Assembly: GCA_902547215.1 (NCBI GenBank)
Contig: CACCNI010000004.1
Span: 1 to 50,577, forward strand
Reading direction: 5' to 3'
DNA: 50,577 bases
DNA from: an uncultured Pelagibacteraceae bacterium
Lineage (GTDB): Bacteria; Pseudomonadota; Alphaproteobacteria; Pelagibacterales; Pelagibacteraceae
Below are positions 1 to 9,081 of this stretch, piece by piece. The notes below the pieces were generated by a model. It saw only the letters and a program-made list of their open reading frames with translations. It was not told where the DNA came from and ran no database searches. The position numbers and the translations under genes were made by a program. Each line of letters starts with the position of its first letter. The stretch's first letter is position 1.

Positions 1-2
1 TT

Positions 3-572
3 TTTGTTTCCGACAATTTTAGATTTGGATATCAACGAGCTGGAGACATCAAACTTCTAAAGTCATTAGAGAAAGATTATAATTACAAAATTATTAATCC
101 ATCTCCTCTAAAGAATAAAAAATCTGTAATTTCATCAACTTTGGTAAGAAAAAATCTTGAAGCAGGAAATTTGAAAAAAGTAAAAAAATTTTTAGGTAGA
201 AATTGGTGTATAGAGGGTAGAGTTGAGAAAGGAAGACAGTTTGGTAAAAAAATAGGATTCCCCACATGTAACATTGATATAAAGGATTATAAAATCCCAA
301 AAATAGGTGTTTATGCAGTAAAAATATCTTTTAAAAATAAAAGAAAATTAAAAGGTATTGCAAATATCGGATATAGACCAACATTTAATCAAAAAAAATT
401 AATTTTAGAAGTAAATATATTTAATTTTTCTGGAAATCTTTATAATAAAAATTTATCAATAGAATTTATAGAATTTATAAGAGGTGAAAAAAAATTCAAT
501 GGAATACTTAACTTGAAAAAACAAATTAAAATAGATTGTAAGAAAGCAAAGGCAATATTATTGAATGAGTAA
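3..572 (+). CDS. ribF: bifunctional riboflavin kinase / FAD synthetase, 3' part (5' end outside window)
   Basis: RibF makes FMN from riboflavin and then FAD from FMN. The reading frame is open from base 3, so the gene starts before the window. The visible N-terminal part carries the FRFGYQRAGD motif and ISSTLVRKNLEAGN of the FAD synthetase (nucleotidyltransferase) domain. The riboflavin kinase domain follows, with GKKIGFPTCNI as the usual G-x-x-x-GFPTxN motif and GVYAVK. The stop overlaps the ileS start by 8 bp. The ribF-ileS-lspA order is widespread in proteobacteria. A TTG at 141 is internal, not a real start. Confidence 0.95.
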   Translation, partial: FVSDNFRFGYQRAGDIKLLKSLEKDYNYKIINPSPLKNKKSVISSTLVRKNLEAGNLKKVKKFLGRNWCIEGRVEKGRQFGKKIGFPTCNIDIKDYKIPKIGVYAVKISFKNKRKLKGIANIGYRPTFNQKKLILEVNIFNFSGNLYNKNLSIEFIEFIRGEKKFNGILNLKKQIKIDCKKAKAILLNE

Positions 573-3306
573 AAGTTTCGTAAATCTTCCAAAAACATCA
601 TTTTCAATGAGAGCTAATCTTCCTCTAAAGGAACCAGATCTAATTGATTACTGGAAAAAAATATCACTTTATGAAAAACTTCGAGTAAACAGCAAGGGAA
701 ATGAAAAATTTGTTTTACATGATGGTCCACCTTATGCAAATGGAAATATACACATGGGGACTGCTTTAAATAAAATTTTAAAAGATATTGTTACAAAGTT
801 TCATCAAATGAATGGAAAAGATTCTGTGTATGTTCCAGGATGGGATTGTCATGGGCTACCAATTGAATGGAAAATTGAAGAACAATATAAAAAAGATAAA
901 AAAAATAAGAATGATGTTCCAATAGTTGAGTTTAGAAAAGAATGTAGAGATTTTGCGAATAAATGGATCGATGTTCATAAAAAACAATTCCAAAGATTAG
1001 GTGTTATAGGAGATTGGAAAAATTATTATTCTACTATGAGTTTCAAAGCTGAAGCTCAAATAGTGAGGGAATTAGCAAAGTTCCTTAAAGAGGGTAGCCT
1101 GTACAAAGGCTATAAACCTGTTTTATGGTCTACTGTCGAAAAAACTGCCTTAGCAGACGCGGAAGTAGAGTATATGGATCATATTTCTGATACTATTTAC
1201 ACTTCATTTCCAATTAAGAAAACCACAAACAAAAGTCTTGAAGGTTGTGAAATAATTATTTGGACTACAACTCCATGGACTATTCCAGCCAACAAGGCCC
1301 TAGCCTATAATAAAGATATTAGCTACCAAATAATTAAGATTGGAGATGATGGTGATTTCAAAAGTAAAAAAATTGTTATAGCTCATGATTTACTAGAGAC
1401 AGTTTTGAAGGAATGTGAGATTAAAAAATTCGAGAAACTCGACAAGTTATCAGGTAAAGAATTTAAAAATATAATTTGTAGTCATCCTATGGAAAAAGAA
1501 GGTTACACGCACGATATTCCAATGTTAGAAGCGAATTTTGTTACAACAGAGCAGGGTTCTGGAATAGTTCATTGCGCACCAAGTCATGGACCTGATGATT
1601 TTAACTTATGTATTAATAACGGAATTCAAGCAATTGAAACGGTAGATAATGACGGGAAATATACAAAGAATATTTTAAATTTCGAGGGGATACATATTTT
1701 CAAAGCAAATCCTATTATTATTGAAAGTTTAAAAAAAAATAAAAGATTACTTTCTAATGGAAAATTAAAACATACTTACCCACATTCTTGGAGATCAAAA
1801 GCGCCTTTAATTCACAGAGCAACCCCTCAGTGGTTTATATCTATGGAAAGCCACGAACTCAGAAAAAAAGCTTTAGTTGCAATTGATAAAACTCAATTTT
1901 ATCCTAACAAAGGCAAGGAGAGACTTAAATCGATGATAGAAACTAGACCAGATTGGTGTGTTTCTAGACAGCGAGTTTGGGGAGTTCCATTACCTATATT
2001 TATATCAAAAAAAGATGGGAAAGTTTTAGTTGATGAGGAAGTTCTTGATAATATTGCTAATATTTTTGAGAAAGAAGGTTCAGATTGTTGGTTCGAAAAT
2101 AACAAACAAAAGTTTCTTGGGAAGAAATACAATGAAAATGATTTTTATCAAACCACTGATATTGTGGAAGTATGGTTTGATAGTGGCTCTACTCATTCTT
2201 TTGTTTTAGAACAAAGAGATGATTTAAAATGGCCAGCGTCTCTTTATCTCGAAGGCTCTGATCAGCATAGAGGCTGGTTTCATTCCTCTCTTTTAGAATC
2301 ATGTGGAACAAGAGGTGAGGCACCTTTCGAAGCTATTTTATCTCATGGTTTCGTTGTAGATGGAAAAGGTTTAAAAATGTCAAAGTCCCTAGGAAACGTC
2401 ATTTCGCCAGAGGAAATATTGAAAAAATACGGTGCAGATATTCTTAGGATTTGGGTTGCTGCATCAAATTATGCTGAGGATCTGAGAATTGATCACAAAA
2501 TCCTAGAACAACATGCAGATGCCTACAGAAAACTAAGAAATACATTCAGATATTTGTTGGGTAATTTAAACGATGAACTAAAAGAAATTGATTTAACAAA
2601 AATCAAGGTGGATGCATTACCAGAACTTGAACAATTAATGCTTCATAAATTATATAATTTGAATGAAAGCTTTATGAAACATTTTAATTCTTACAATATT
2701 CATTTAATTTATAAAGAGTTGCTCAATTTTTGTACCGTGGACCTCTCATCATTTTATTTTGATATTAGAAAAGATACTTTGTATTGCGATGAAAAAAATT
2801 CAAAGAAAAGAAAAGACTGCCAATTATTACTTAATATTATTCTAGATAGTTTATTAAAGTGGTTCGCCCCAATATTATCCTTCACTACAGAAGAAATATT
2901 TAATTTAGTAAATAAAGATAATAATGAAAAAAGTATTCATTTAAAAAAATTGAATATATTTCCAAAAGCGTGGAATAACGCGCAGCTAGAAAAAAATTGG
3001 GAAAAAATAATCGATATTAGAAATGAGGCTAACTCAAGTATTGAAGCTATGAGAGCTGATAAAATAATAGGATCCAGCTTAGAAGCAAACATAGAAATAA
3101 AGCTGGATGAAGAAAATTATAATTTAGGAAAAAATTATGATTTTTCAGAAATATGTATTACTTCATCAGCAAAAATAACTAAAACAAAAGAAAAGCAAAA
3201 CTCTATTAAAGTAATTACTGTTAAAGCAGAAGGGCAAAAATGCCCAGTTTGTTGGAAAATAAATAAAAACGGATGTGAAAGACATCCATATCCTAATAAA
3301 GGGTAA
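565..3306 (+). CDS. ileS: isoleucyl-tRNA synthetase
   Basis: Class I aminoacyl-tRNA synthetase that charges tRNA-Ile, with a CP1 editing domain. PPYANGNIHMG lies at residues 55-65 (HIGH region), the editing motif TTTPWTIPANKALA follows, and KMSKS is at 604-608. Seen directly: the residue after HMG is Thr66 where the family normally has the second His of HIGH. The C-terminus has a compact possible zinc site, C893-x2-C896-x7-C904-x2-H907, ending the protein six residues later; many relatives have four cysteines here. Length (913) is normal. The ATG lies inside the ribF end, and the last 32 bp overlap the longest form of lspA, which suggests translational coupling. Confidence 0.97.
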   Translation: MSKSFVNLPKTSFSMRANLPLKEPDLIDYWKKISLYEKLRVNSKGNEKFVLHDGPPYANGNIHMGTALNKILKDIVTKFHQMNGKDSVYVPGWDCHGLPIEWKIEEQYKKDKKNKNDVPIVEFRKECRDFANKWIDVHKKQFQRLGVIGDWKNYYSTMSFKAEAQIVRELAKFLKEGSLYKGYKPVLWSTVEKTALADAEVEYMDHISDTIYTSFPIKKTTNKSLEGCEIIIWTTTPWTIPANKALAYNKDISYQIIKIGDDGDFKSKKIVIAHDLLETVLKECEIKKFEKLDKLSGKEFKNIICSHPMEKEGYTHDIPMLEANFVTTEQGSGIVHCAPSHGPDDFNLCINNGIQAIETVDNDGKYTKNILNFEGIHIFKANPIIIESLKKNKRLLSNGKLKHTYPHSWRSKAPLIHRATPQWFISMESHELRKKALVAIDKTQFYPNKGKERLKSMIETRPDWCVSRQRVWGVPLPIFISKKDGKVLVDEEVLDNIANIFEKEGSDCWFENNKQKFLGKKYNENDFYQTTDIVEVWFDSGSTHSFVLEQRDDLKWPASLYLEGSDQHRGWFHSSLLESCGTRGEAPFEAILSHGFVVDGKGLKMSKSLGNVISPEEILKKYGADILRIWVAASNYAEDLRIDHKILEQHADAYRKLRNTFRYLLGNLNDELKEIDLTKIKVDALPELEQLMLHKLYNLNESFMKHFNSYNIHLIYKELLNFCTVDLSSFYFDIRKDTLYCDEKNSKKRKDCQLLLNIILDSLLKWFAPILSFTTEEIFNLVNKDNNEKSIHLKKLNIFPKAWNNAQLEKNWEKIIDIRNEANSSIEAMRADKIIGSSLEANIEIKLDEENYNLGKNYDFSEICITSSAKITKTKEKQNSIKVITVKAEGQKCPVCWKINKNGCERHPYPNKG

Positions 3307-3784
3307 AGTGTATAAATTTTTAGTAAATTCTTTAATTGTCCTTATTCTTTTTTGTATAGATAGATTTACTAAAATTTATGTAATTGAACTGGCACAGAAA
3401 ACCAATATTTCAGAAATATACTTAACTTCATTTCTAAACTCATATTTAGTCTGGAATACTGGAATTGCCTTTGGACTGTTTTCATTTTCAAACGAACTTA
3501 CTTACAATTTATTCACAGCACTTATCGTATTAATAAATTTAATAATTATTTATCTAGTTATTGTTACTAAAGATTTCAGAAAATATTTTTTCTTGATGAT
3601 TTTGGGTGGATCTTTTGGAAACCTTTTCGATAGGCTTTATTATGGATCAGTGCCAGATTTCATTGATTTTCACATAGGTAATTTTCACTGGTTTATATTT
3701 AATATTGCTGATATCTTCATAACTGTGGGTATAATTTGCCTTATTTTAGCTGAATTATTATATAAAAAAGCAAATGATGAATAA
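3275..3784 (+). CDS. lspA: lipoprotein signal peptidase (signal peptidase II)
   Basis: Inner-membrane aspartyl protease that removes the signal peptide from diacylglyceryl-modified prolipoproteins. Four hydrophobic segments are visible. Family motifs are NTGIAFG (61-67), GGSFGNLFDR (111-120), GSVPDF (124-129) and FNIADIF (142-148); the conserved aspartates of the last two are D128 and D146. The start is uncertain: GTG at 3275 overlaps ileS by 32 bp, while GTG at 3308 follows an AAAGGG by four bases and places the first membrane segment where it usually sits. I think 3308 (158 residues) is as likely. The 3' end overlaps the next gene, a predicted lipoprotein. Confidence 0.95.
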   Translation: MKDIHILIKGKVYKFLVNSLIVLILFCIDRFTKIYVIELAQKTNISEIYLTSFLNSYLVWNTGIAFGLFSFSNELTYNLFTALIVLINLIIIYLVIVTKDFRKYFFLMILGGSFGNLFDRLYYGSVPDFIDFHIGNFHWFIFNIADIFITVGIICLILAELLYKKANDE

Positions 3785-4085
3785 AAAATATTTTTTGATT
3801 TTTTTATTACTTTTTCTCAGCTCGTGTCAAAATGTTAAAGATGCTTTGAGTGGAAAAAAATATGAAAATAGTGATGAGTTTCTGGTTATAAAAAAAAATC
3901 CTTTAGTTTTACCACCAAATTTTAATGAATTGCCAACACCTAAAGACGTTGTTGATATTACCCAAATTGAAGGTATCGAAAATGAAATTGAAGATCTTTT
4001 AAGCTCGATTAAAGAAAATGATGAGGTTTCAGAGTCTTCTTCTGGCAATACCGAGAGTTTTGTTTTAGAAAAAATCAAAGATTGA
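3774..4085 (+). CDS. small lipoprotein, DUF3035-like
   Basis: A 103-residue protein with a signal sequence ending in a lipobox LSSC (Cys18), so probably a substrate of the LspA encoded just upstream. The segment DEFLVIKKNPLVLPPNF matches the core pattern of DUF3035 lipoproteins of alphaproteobacteria, which often lie beside lspA; BamF-type outer-membrane assembly lipoproteins have been linked to this family, but that role is an inference here. The rest is acidic and low in complexity. Two start codons are adjacent (3774, 3777), both inside the lspA end. The stop overlaps the pgi start as ATGA. Confidence 0.75.
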   Translation: MMNKKYFLIFLLLFLSSCQNVKDALSGKKYENSDEFLVIKKNPLVLPPNFNELPTPKDVVDITQIEGIENEIEDLLSSIKENDEVSESSSGNTESFVLEKIKD

Positions 4086-5246
4086 TGTTTTCTAAAAAAA
4101 TAAAGATTAGTTGTTTTAACTTAAAAAAAAAAAAAGATAAAAAAATAAAAAATATTTTTTATAAAATTTTACAAAAAAACGACCCAGATTATAAAGTAAT
4201 TGATACTTTTTCGAATAACTATAATTACTCTTTTAATAGAAAAAAGATCACTAAATACAAAAAGTATAAAGTATTAAGTATTTTTGGATTAGGTGGTTCA
4301 TCTTTGTGTATTAAAGCTATTTATGATTTTTTAAAATTTAAAATAAAAAAAAAAAGTGTATTTTTATGACAACCTTGGTGTAACAGTTCCAAAGATAACC
4401 CAAAAAAAAAATTTAGACATAGTGATCTCAAAGTCAGGCTCAACTCTCGAGACAATTGTAAATCAAAATATCTTCTCCAAGAGTAAAAAATTATTTATAA
4501 CTGAAAACAAAAAAAGTTACTTGACGGATTTAGCTTTGAAATTAAAATCTGAAATTTTTGAACATCGAAATTTTGTTGGGGGGAGATACTCAGCTTTATC
4601 TGAAGTTGGGATGTTGCCAGCTGAACTTTTAGGGTTAAAAAGTGAGAAATTTAAAAAGTTTGATAATCTCATAAAAAATAAAAAATTCACTAACACATTG
4701 ATCAATAATGTCGACATGATGTATAAATTTTATTCATCGGGAAAAACTAATTCTGTAATACTTAATTTTGATAATAGCTTAATGAGCTTGCTTGAATGGT
4801 ATCAGCAATTATTATCAGAGAGTTTAGGCAAAAAGGGTAAAGGTTTTTTTCCAATTATTTCAAATTTACCTAAAGATAATCATAGCTTAATGCAGCTATA
4901 TTTAGATGGGAATAAAAATAATTTTTTTACAATCTTTGATACTATTGATTACAATACACCAAAAATTAATAATAAAAATTTGTTATCAGGTTATAAATTC
5001 TTAAAAAACAAAAGTATAAAATCAGTAATGATTGCACAAAGGTGTGCAGTAGAAAGAGTTTTTAAAAATCAAGGCTTAAAATTTAGAAACTTTGAAATTT
5101 TAAATAAAGACGAGGAAAGTTTGGGAATAATTTTTACTTATTTTATGCTTGAAACAATATTGTTAGGAAAATTAATGAAATTAAATCCGTTCGATCAGCC
5201 AGCAGTTGAGTCGATTAAAAAAGAGACAAAAAGAATACTTAGTTAG
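4085..5246 (+). CDS. pgi: glucose-6-phosphate isomerase, interrupted by a -1/+2 frameshift at an A11 tract
   Basis: Interconverts glucose-6-phosphate and fructose-6-phosphate. The gene lies in two frames: the first runs from ATG 4085 to a stop at 4367-4369, the second is open from about 4356 to 5246. The join is an A11 run at 4345-4355; ten (or thirteen) A residues would restore one frame reading IKKKVYFYDNLG. Upstream is FGLGGSSL; downstream are ISKSGSTLET (sugar-phosphate binding), the PGI signature VGGRYSALSEVGM and the C-terminal NPFDQPAVE. The rebuilt protein is about 387 residues, short for PGI but complete in motifs. Sequencing or assembly error, a true mutation, or slippage at the A run are all possible. 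The start overlaps the lipoprotein stop (ATGA), and the 3' end overlaps rsmD by 8 bp. Confidence 0.88.
4345..4355 (+). repeat. A11 homopolymer at the pgi frameshift
   Basis: Eleven consecutive A residues. The two halves of pgi switch frame exactly here. Another run, A13 at 4123-4135 in the same gene, leaves the frame intact. Confidence 0.9.
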
Positions 5247-5805
5247 ATCTTCCAAAAACAAAAGTTGATAAACCATAAGTTTTTTTGTCAATTACCTCAA
5301 ATTTATTTGGATAAGTGTCTAAATCACCCTTTTTTCTGTGAATAATTATTATTCCATTTTTCTCTAAGATTTCCATTTCAATAATGTTTTCTATCAATAA
5401 TTCTATTTTTTTTTCTTTGTAAGGTGGATCACAAAAAATCATTTGAAATTTTTGATCTTTTTCAAATGTATTATTATTTATTTTAAATGCATCAATATCT
5501 ATTACTTTTGACTTATTCTCATATTTAAGGTTTGAAATATTTGTTTTTAAAATTTCTAAAACTGGAGGATAATTTTCAAGAAAAAATACAAATTTTGAAC
5601 CTCTTGAAATACACTCTAATCCAAAAGAACCAGTTCCCGAAAATAAATCTAGGACTTTACAATCTTTAAGACGGAAATTAATATATTTAGCATGTGTCAA
5701 AATATTAAAAACAGACTCTTTTGCCATATCTTTTAGAGGTCTAGTTGTTTTATCATTGGGCATAATTAATTTTTTTCCTTTATTTGAACCTGAAATAATT
5801 CTCAT
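5239..5805 (-). CDS. rsmD: 16S rRNA (guanine(966)-N2)-methyltransferase
   Basis: SAM-dependent methyltransferase acting on G966 of 16S rRNA. The N-terminus has the family pattern RIISGSNKGKKL and TRPLKDMAKESVFNIL. The SAM-binding loop is DLFSGTGSFG (53-62) and the catalytic DPPY is at 126-129. Length (188) is typical. It follows purD with a 4-bp overlap, so the two are probably co-transcribed. The 3' end overlaps the end of convergent pgi by 8 bp. Confidence 0.95.
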   Translation of the reverse strand: MRIISGSNKGKKLIMPNDKTTRPLKDMAKESVFNILTHAKYINFRLKDCKVLDLFSGTGSFGLECISRGSKFVFFLENYPPVLEILKTNISNLKYENKSKVIDIDAFKINNNTFEKDQKFQMIFCDPPYKEKKIELLIENIIEMEILEKNGIIIIHRKKGDLDTYPNKFEVIDKKTYGLSTFVFGRSN

Positions 5806-7067
5806 GTTTTAATTACTTTATGACCAATATCTCTTCTAAAGTAGCCGTGCTTCCAATTTAATTTTTTAATCAAATTAATTGCCTCATCTCTACATTTTAA
5901 AAAATCATCCGAAGTTGAAACAAAGTTTAATACTCTTCCACCATTAGAAACTAAACCATTCACCGTTTTTAATGTGCCAGCATGAAAAATATTTTGATTT
6001 TTAAGTAGTTTAATTTGTTCTAAATCTTTAATTTCAATATTATTCTCAAATTTTTCTGGGTAGCCTTTTGAACATAAAACAATACAAATACTTTTTGACA
6101 CAGAAAAATCTATAATTGTTTGATTTAATGTACCGTCACAACATGAAATTAAAACATCAAACAAATCTGTATTAAGAGTAGGTAAAATTGTTTGACATTC
6201 TGGGTCTCCCATTCTCACATTAAATTCTATTAAAAAGGGATCGTTATTTTTAATCATAAGTCCAACATATAGAAAACCTTTGTAGACCCCACCTTGCTCA
6301 TTTATTGCATTTAAAGTTGGTTCAATTATTTTTGTTTTAATTTTCAATTCTAAATCCTTGTTGAGAAGTCTTGATGGAGAGTAACAACCCATACCTCCTG
6401 TATTTTTACCTTTATCTCCTTCACCTACTCTTTTGTGGTCTTGAGCTGAGCCAAAAAATTTATAATTTTTACCATCTGTAACTATAAAATAACTCATCTC
6501 CTCACCTTCTAGAAATTCTTCAACTAAAATTTGTTTAGCGGATCCAAATTTCCCATTAAAAATTTCTTCCGAAGCTTCTTTTGCATCATTTAAATTTTGA
6601 CAGATATAAACCCCTTTTCCTGAAGCCAAACCATCAGCTTTAATAACAATTGGAAAATTAACACTTTTCAAGTAATCTATTGTTTCTTTTAAACTTTCAC
6701 ATATTTTGAACTTTGATGTAGGAATATTATTTTTTTGACAAATTTTTTTAGTAAAAATTTTTGAACCTTCGAGCCTAGAAGATATTTTGTCAGGACCAAA
6801 CACTTTAATAGATTTTCTTTTAAAAAAATTTACTATTCCATTCACTAAAGGTTTTTCTGGACCAACAACTAACAACTTTATTTCTTTTTTTATGCAATAT
6901 TCCTCTAGTTCAGAAAAATTATCAGGATCAAGGTTGATATTCTCAGCAATTAAACTTGTGCCCGCATTTCCTGGAAAACAAAAAATTTTGGACACTTTTT
7001 TTGATTTATTAAGCATATAACAAATTGCATGCTCTCTACCACCACTTCCAATAATTCCTACATTCAT
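5802..7067 (-). CDS. purD: phosphoribosylamine--glycine ligase (GARS)
   Basis: Second step of purine synthesis: phosphoribosylamine + glycine + ATP to GAR. The N-terminal motif GSGGREHA is at 7-14. The ATP-grasp domain shows KADGLASGKGV, and the metal/nucleotide end shows FNVRMGDPECQ. Length (421) is normal. The start at 7067 is 25 bp from the divergent DUF2093 gene, so both promoters must sit in or overlap that gap. purD and rsmD overlap by 4 bp. Confidence 0.97.
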   Translation of the reverse strand: MNVGIIGSGGREHAICYMLNKSKKVSKIFCFPGNAGTSLIAENINLDPDNFSELEEYCIKKEIKLLVVGPEKPLVNGIVNFFKRKSIKVFGPDKISSRLEGSKIFTKKICQKNNIPTSKFKICESLKETIDYLKSVNFPIVIKADGLASGKGVYICQNLNDAKEASEEIFNGKFGSAKQILVEEFLEGEEMSYFIVTDGKNYKFFGSAQDHKRVGEGDKGKNTGGMGCYSPSRLLNKDLELKIKTKIIEPTLNAINEQGGVYKGFLYVGLMIKNNDPFLIEFNVRMGDPECQTILPTLNTDLFDVLISCCDGTLNQTIIDFSVSKSICIVLCSKGYPEKFENNIEIKDLEQIKLLKNQNIFHAGTLKTVNGLVSNGGRVLNFVSTSDDFLKCRDEAINLIKKLNWKHGYFRRDIGHKVIKT

Positions 7068-7092
7068 TTATAGTGATCTTACAACTTAAAAA

Positions 7093-7287
7093 ATGAAAAA
7101 TAAATTAGCTAAATTAAAATACTTACCGAATAAATTTGAAATAATTGAACCAGGGGACCACGTAATTTGCGCGGTATCAAAGCAAAAAATATATCTTCAA
7201 AACCTTAATTATTGGAATGTGAAACTTCAAGAAGCATATTTCTCTTACAAAGAAGCTCAATTAAAAAGGGAAGCAGAAAAAAAATGA
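7093..7287 (+). CDS. DUF2093 family small protein
   Basis: A 64-residue protein matching the alphaproteobacterial DUF2093 pattern: AKLKYLPNKFEIIEPGDHV, then CAVSKQKI, then LNYWNVKLQEAY. Function is unknown. It lies alone on this strand between divergent purD and convergent lpxL (4-base gap at the 3' end). A possible -10 box TATAGT at 7069-7074 would give a leader of about 12 bases. Confidence 0.85.
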   Translation: MKNKLAKLKYLPNKFEIIEPGDHVICAVSKQKIYLQNLNYWNVKLQEAYFSYKEAQLKREAEKK

Positions 7288-7291
7288 AAAA

Positions 7292-8149
7292 TCATTTCCA
7301 TCTATCATGTGACCATATCCATTGAGAAGGATTTTTTCTAATTTTTTTCTCCAACCATTGATTTAGTTTAATACTAATCAAAGTTTCATCTGCATTTTCC
7401 TCAATAAATATTTGCTCATCGAAAGTGATTTTAAAATAAATTTTGTTATGTCTTTCAATATGCACTGGTTGGATTTTGCATCCAAATTTTTTTACAAATT
7501 GTGCGGGTATAGTCGTTGTTAGTGCTGGATAATTAAAAAAATTTATTTTTTCTCCCTCACTTACTCGCTGATCGATCATAAGTGCAATACTTGTGCCTTG
7601 TTTAAAAAATTTTAAAGACTCTCTCACTCCATTTATCCCTTTTTTAATTTGATTTTTACAAATGTATTTTTTACGAATTGGTTCCATTATTGAATTTACT
7701 AATTTATTATTTAAGGGTCTATAGATTGCAGATAAATTTACTCCTGCTTTTTCAATAATCATAGCCATTAACTCAAAATTATTGAAGTGAGCTGAAATAA
7801 AAATGACTGGTTGACCATTTTTAATTTCCTCTAATTTTTCTATATTTTCAATTTTAATATATTTATCTAAATCACCTTTCCTAAAATTAGAAATATACGG
7901 ATATTCAGACAATATTCTTCCATAATTACCCCACATCTCAGATGTAATTTTTTTTATTTTTTCAGGACTTAGGGAACTATCAAATTTAATTAAATTATTT
8001 TTAATTATTTTTTCTGATCTAAAAAACTGGCCAAACGTCTTTCCAAGTAAATACCCAACCTCGGATGAAATTTTATATCCTAATAATTTAAATAGCCCAA
8101 AAAGAATAATAATTAAAATATATTCAAAGAAATATCTTATATTTTTCAT
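7292..8149 (-). CDS. lpxL: lipid A biosynthesis acyltransferase (LpxL/HtrB family)
   Basis: Membrane-anchored acyltransferase that adds a secondary fatty acid to Kdo-lipid A. One N-terminal hydrophobic segment is present. The catalytic HX4E motif is HFNNFE with H121 and E126, and IYRPLNN and the Arg-rich IDQRVSEGEK follow. The ending SQWIWSHDRWK is the usual family terminus. It is last in a cluster with lpxK, waaA and msbA and overlaps lpxK by 4 bp. The family is clear; the acyl chain used (lauroyl or other) cannot be read from sequence. Confidence 0.88.
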   Translation of the reverse strand: MKNIRYFFEYILIIILFGLFKLLGYKISSEVGYLLGKTFGQFFRSEKIIKNNLIKFDSSLSPEKIKKITSEMWGNYGRILSEYPYISNFRKGDLDKYIKIENIEKLEEIKNGQPVIFISAHFNNFELMAMIIEKAGVNLSAIYRPLNNKLVNSIMEPIRKKYICKNQIKKGINGVRESLKFFKQGTSIALMIDQRVSEGEKINFFNYPALTTTIPAQFVKKFGCKIQPVHIERHNKIYFKITFDEQIFIEENADETLISIKLNQWLEKKIRKNPSQWIWSHDRWK

Positions 8150-9081
8150 AACTTCTCATTTAGATATTTATAAAATTTTTTTTCATGTTCAATTGATAAT
8201 TCAACTTTCAAAAAATTTATATTTTTTCGATAAGACTTATTAATTCTTAAATAATCTTTTTCTGTTGTTAGTAATTTACAGCCCTTTTGTTTTGCAAGTT
8301 GTTTTAATTTTTGTAAATCTGACTCCTTGTAATTATAATGATCAGGAAATATTTCATGGCTTATAAATTTTATTTTCATATCTTTAAGGGTTTCAGTGAA
8401 TGTGTGTGGATTGCCTATACCACTAAACGCCATAAATTTTTTTTTTTTAAGTTTTAAATAGTTTTTTGGGACATATTTTCCTGAAAAAACTTTAATATTT
8501 GGATTTATGTTTTTAATTTTATTTATAAAATTTTTAGTCTTTTTATTGATATTACCATTAATTAAAACAACGTCATAATTTTTTATGCTATTTAGTCTTT
8601 CCCGCAATGGACCAGCTGGAATTACAAATCCATTTCCTTCTAATTTTAGAGAATTAAAACATACTATTTTTAGATCATAATTTATTGTTTTTTCTTGCAA
8701 CCCGTCATCAAAAATTACTATCTTTGCTTTTTCTTGTTCAGCTTTTAATAAAGAAAGTTCTCTAGTTTTTTCAAAAATAACTTTGTGATTTAACTCTAAA
8801 AGCTTTTTTTCGTCTTGGTGAGAAGTATAATTCTTTTTAATTATGAAAGTTTTAAATTTTCTTTTAAAATGATTTGCCAAATTATTTACGAGAGGTGTTT
8901 TGCCAGTTCCGCCGATATAAATATTTCCAACACAAATTGTTCTTAAATCATAATAATTTTTTTTAATTTTACTATTTTCATAATAGTTTTTTATGATGAC
9001 AATTAATGATAACGGCAGTAGCAATAATGATATTAGATTGAAGTTTCTTTTATCCCAAAATTTTGGCTTATAAAATTTCAT
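8146..9081 (-). CDS. lpxK: tetraacyldisaccharide 4'-kinase
   Basis: Phosphorylates the 4' position of the lipid A disaccharide at the inner membrane. An N-terminal hydrophobic anchor (about 17-31) is followed by VGNIYIGGTGKTPLV with the P-loop GGTGKT at 57-62. VIFDDGLQ and PAGPLRE are further family motifs. Length 311. It overlaps both neighbours by 4 bp, so waaA-lpxK-lpxL should be translated as a coupled unit. Confidence 0.95.
   Translation of the reverse strand: MKFYKPKFWDKRNFNLISLLLLPLSLIVIIKNYYENSKIKKNYYDLRTICVGNIYIGGTGKTPLVNNLANHFKRKFKTFIIKKNYTSHQDEKKLLELNHKVIFEKTRELSLLKAEQEKAKIVIFDDGLQEKTINYDLKIVCFNSLKLEGNGFVIPAGPLRERLNSIKNYDVVLINGNINKKTKNFINKIKNINPNIKVFSGKYVPKNYLKLKKKKFMAFSGIGNPHTFTETLKDMKIKFISHEIFPDHYNYKESDLQKLKQLAKQKGCKLLTTEKDYLRINKSYRKNINFLKVELSIEHEKKFYKYLNEKL

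Noticed and set aside
4082..5246. Two separate genes instead of one pgi
   Set aside because: The two halves are consecutive parts of one PGI, with conserved motifs on each side of the A11 run and neither half complete alone.
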